From: CAYNUJ01 sp964573255
GTDB taxonomy: Bacteria > Bacteroidota > Ignavibacteria > Ignavibacteriales > Melioribacteraceae
Length of the DNA: 64,000 nt
Reading direction: 5' to 3'
NCBI GenBank assembly: GCA_964573255.1
Contig: CAZNJB010000019.1
Coordinates: 1 to 64,000, forward strand
Shown here: positions 63,364 to 64,000 of the stretch, in pieces
How the letters are laid out: each line of letters opens with the position of its first letter
Numbering within the stretch: position 1 is the stretch's first letter
The notes under the pieces: model-generated
The model's input: the letters and a program-made list of their open reading frames with translations, nothing else
Told to the model about the DNA's origin: nothing
The model's database searches: none
Translations under genes and position numbers: made by a program

Positions 63364-63395
63364 AAGGGAGAGCAAATAAACTTTTGCTCTCCCTT
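63364..63395. terminator. Perfect 13-bp hairpin between the methyltransferase and tail genes
   Basis: Arms AAGGGAGAGCAAA and TTTGCTCTCCCTT with a 6-nt loop. It sits between the methyltransferase gene and the tail protein gene, both on the minus strand. No strong T-run follows in either direction, so it may be a factor-aided terminator, an attenuator or an RNA-processing site. Confidence 0.6.
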
Positions 63396-63427
63396 GGGTG
63401 CAGAGGAAATCCATCCAACTCCACCGG

Positions 63428-64000
63428 TCAATAATTCATTATTAAAAGGTCTGTGGCTCTTGGTCTATTCATGTGTTTGTACTTGCCCACAGAACCTCTG
63501 CTGTGTTTAATTGTTTGCTTAGAAATTATTCTGCAATTCCCATAAAGTTTTCTTACAAGTTTGTGTTCATAATAACTAAGAACAAACGAGCCTTTTATGT
63601 TCTGTAACAGAGAGGCTAATCGTTCGTGATCCTCAAACCCGAAGTTCACGTTGTTTTTGTTGTAATAATATTCTTTCTCAACATAAGGCGGATCGACATA
63701 AAACAATGTTTTTTCGGTATCGTATTTTTTAATAACATCTTCAAAGTCGAGGCATTCAATCTGAACTCGTTTAAGCCGTGCATTTATCAAATCGAGTCGG
63801 CGTAAAAATGGCAGCCATTTGCCGGAAACAATTTTATCCGCAGTAATGGCATAACCCCAACCGCCTAACCCAGCAAAAGATTGTATTTGCTGAATTGCAT
63901 AATGCATGGCTTTTTCAATATCGCATAGAAACTCGTCGTCGGATAATTTCTTTCTTGCCTCGTTGTACATTTCGCGGCTATGGAGAGTCCATTCCGCACG
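63428..64000 (-). CDS. D12-class adenine-specific DNA methyltransferase (5' end outside window)
   Basis: At least 190 residues; the frame has no stop up to the window edge, so the true start lies beyond 64000 and the SAM-binding N-terminal motif is not seen. LFYVDPPYVEKEYYY has the catalytic DPPY, KHSRGSVGKYKHMNRPRATDLLIMNY is the typical C-terminal end of the family (positions about 156-180). It should methylate adenine, perhaps to protect phage DNA, as Mu does by a different chemistry. It sits among late genes, not in the early region. Confidence 0.9.
   Translation of the reverse strand, partial: RAEWTLHSREMYNEARKKLSDDEFLCDIEKAMHYAIQQIQSFAGLGGWGYAITADKIVSGKWLPFLRRLDLINARLKRVQIECLDFEDVIKKYDTEKTLFYVDPPYVEKEYYYNKNNVNFGFEDHERLASLLQNIKGSFVLSYYEHKLVRKLYGNCRIISKQTIKHSRGSVGKYKHMNRPRATDLLIMNY

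Larger units (their letters stand above)
46852..64000 (-). mobile_element. Mu-like transposable prophage (right part beyond window)
   Basis: Contains a MuA-like DDE transposase, MuB-like ATPase, GemA-like, Gam-like, DUF935 portal, Mu-type terminase, gpG-like and MuF-like genes and a Cro/repressor switch. No tyrosine or serine integrase is seen, as expected for replicative transposition. The left boundary is set at the TG at 46852: host-like lexA upstream sequence ends in one arm of a terminator hairpin, and phage end repeats begin. The other end was not reached. Base composition is richer in GC than the host part, mainly in the late genes. Confidence 0.9.

Noticed and set aside
46852..64000. 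Integrative element with site-specific integrase
   Set aside because: No tyrosine or serine integrase and no tRNA-type attachment site; the transposase and its ATPase mark a Mu-like element.

Overview
The window looks like the chromosome of a Gram-negative, AT-rich bacterium of the Bacteroidota/Chlorobiota/Ignavibacteriota group. The grounds are a fused LpxC-FabZ, a fused SecDF, two tandem OmpH/Skp proteins beside BamA, separate RfaE kinase and nucleotidyltransferase genes, the lipid A and TamB genes, and several promoters of the form TTGNNN-17-TATATT whose -10 runs into TTTG. An Ignavibacteria-like host is my best guess from gene content, but no rRNA or marker search was possible. No tRNA or rRNA gene was recognised.

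Host part (1 to about 46,850). A histidine kinase (cut by the window start) and a cell-wall amidase are followed by purA. Positions 4,463-13,876 hold a partner-switching signalling island: two STAS proteins, an ECF sigma factor with an unknown membrane partner, an RsbW-like kinase and three differently built PP2C/SpoIIE-type phosphatases. Next come secDF; rpsF-ssb-rpsR-rplI; prs-rplY-pth-hppA; a lipoprotein; an FmdB-type zinc ribbon; a very large peptidase/propeller/barrel fusion; rnr; tamB; rfaE2-rfaE1; and a propeller protein. The envelope operon uppS-bamA-ompH-ompH-lpxD-lpxC/fabZ-lpxA-lplA reads leftward from a clear promoter at about 45,350. It makes undecaprenyl diphosphate, the outer-membrane protein insertion machine and lipid A precursors. 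lexA with two small companion genes ends the host part, behind a promoter that overlaps a dyad.

Prophage part (about 46,852 to beyond 64,000). This is a Mu-like transposable prophage. Its end appears to split a host terminator hairpin, leaving one arm next to lexA. Just inside the end lie eight same-orientation copies of a 9-bp motif, likely transposase-binding sites. The early operon reads left toward that end: Cro/Ner-like, MuA-like DDE transposase, MuB-like ATPase, GemA-like, Gam-like and small DNA-binding proteins, finishing with a MuF-like head protein. A divergent plus-strand operon carries the repressor plus a lipoprotein and two membrane proteins, which fits lysogen-expressed genes. 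Late genes (D12-class DNA methyltransferase, minor tail protein, small and large terminase, portal, gpG-like protein, tail-hub-like protein) also read leftward, but upstream of the early module. The MuF-like gene is missing from its usual place between portal and gpG and lies about 11 kb away at the end of the early operon. The major capsid, protease and most tail genes are not in view and presumably lie beyond 64,000.
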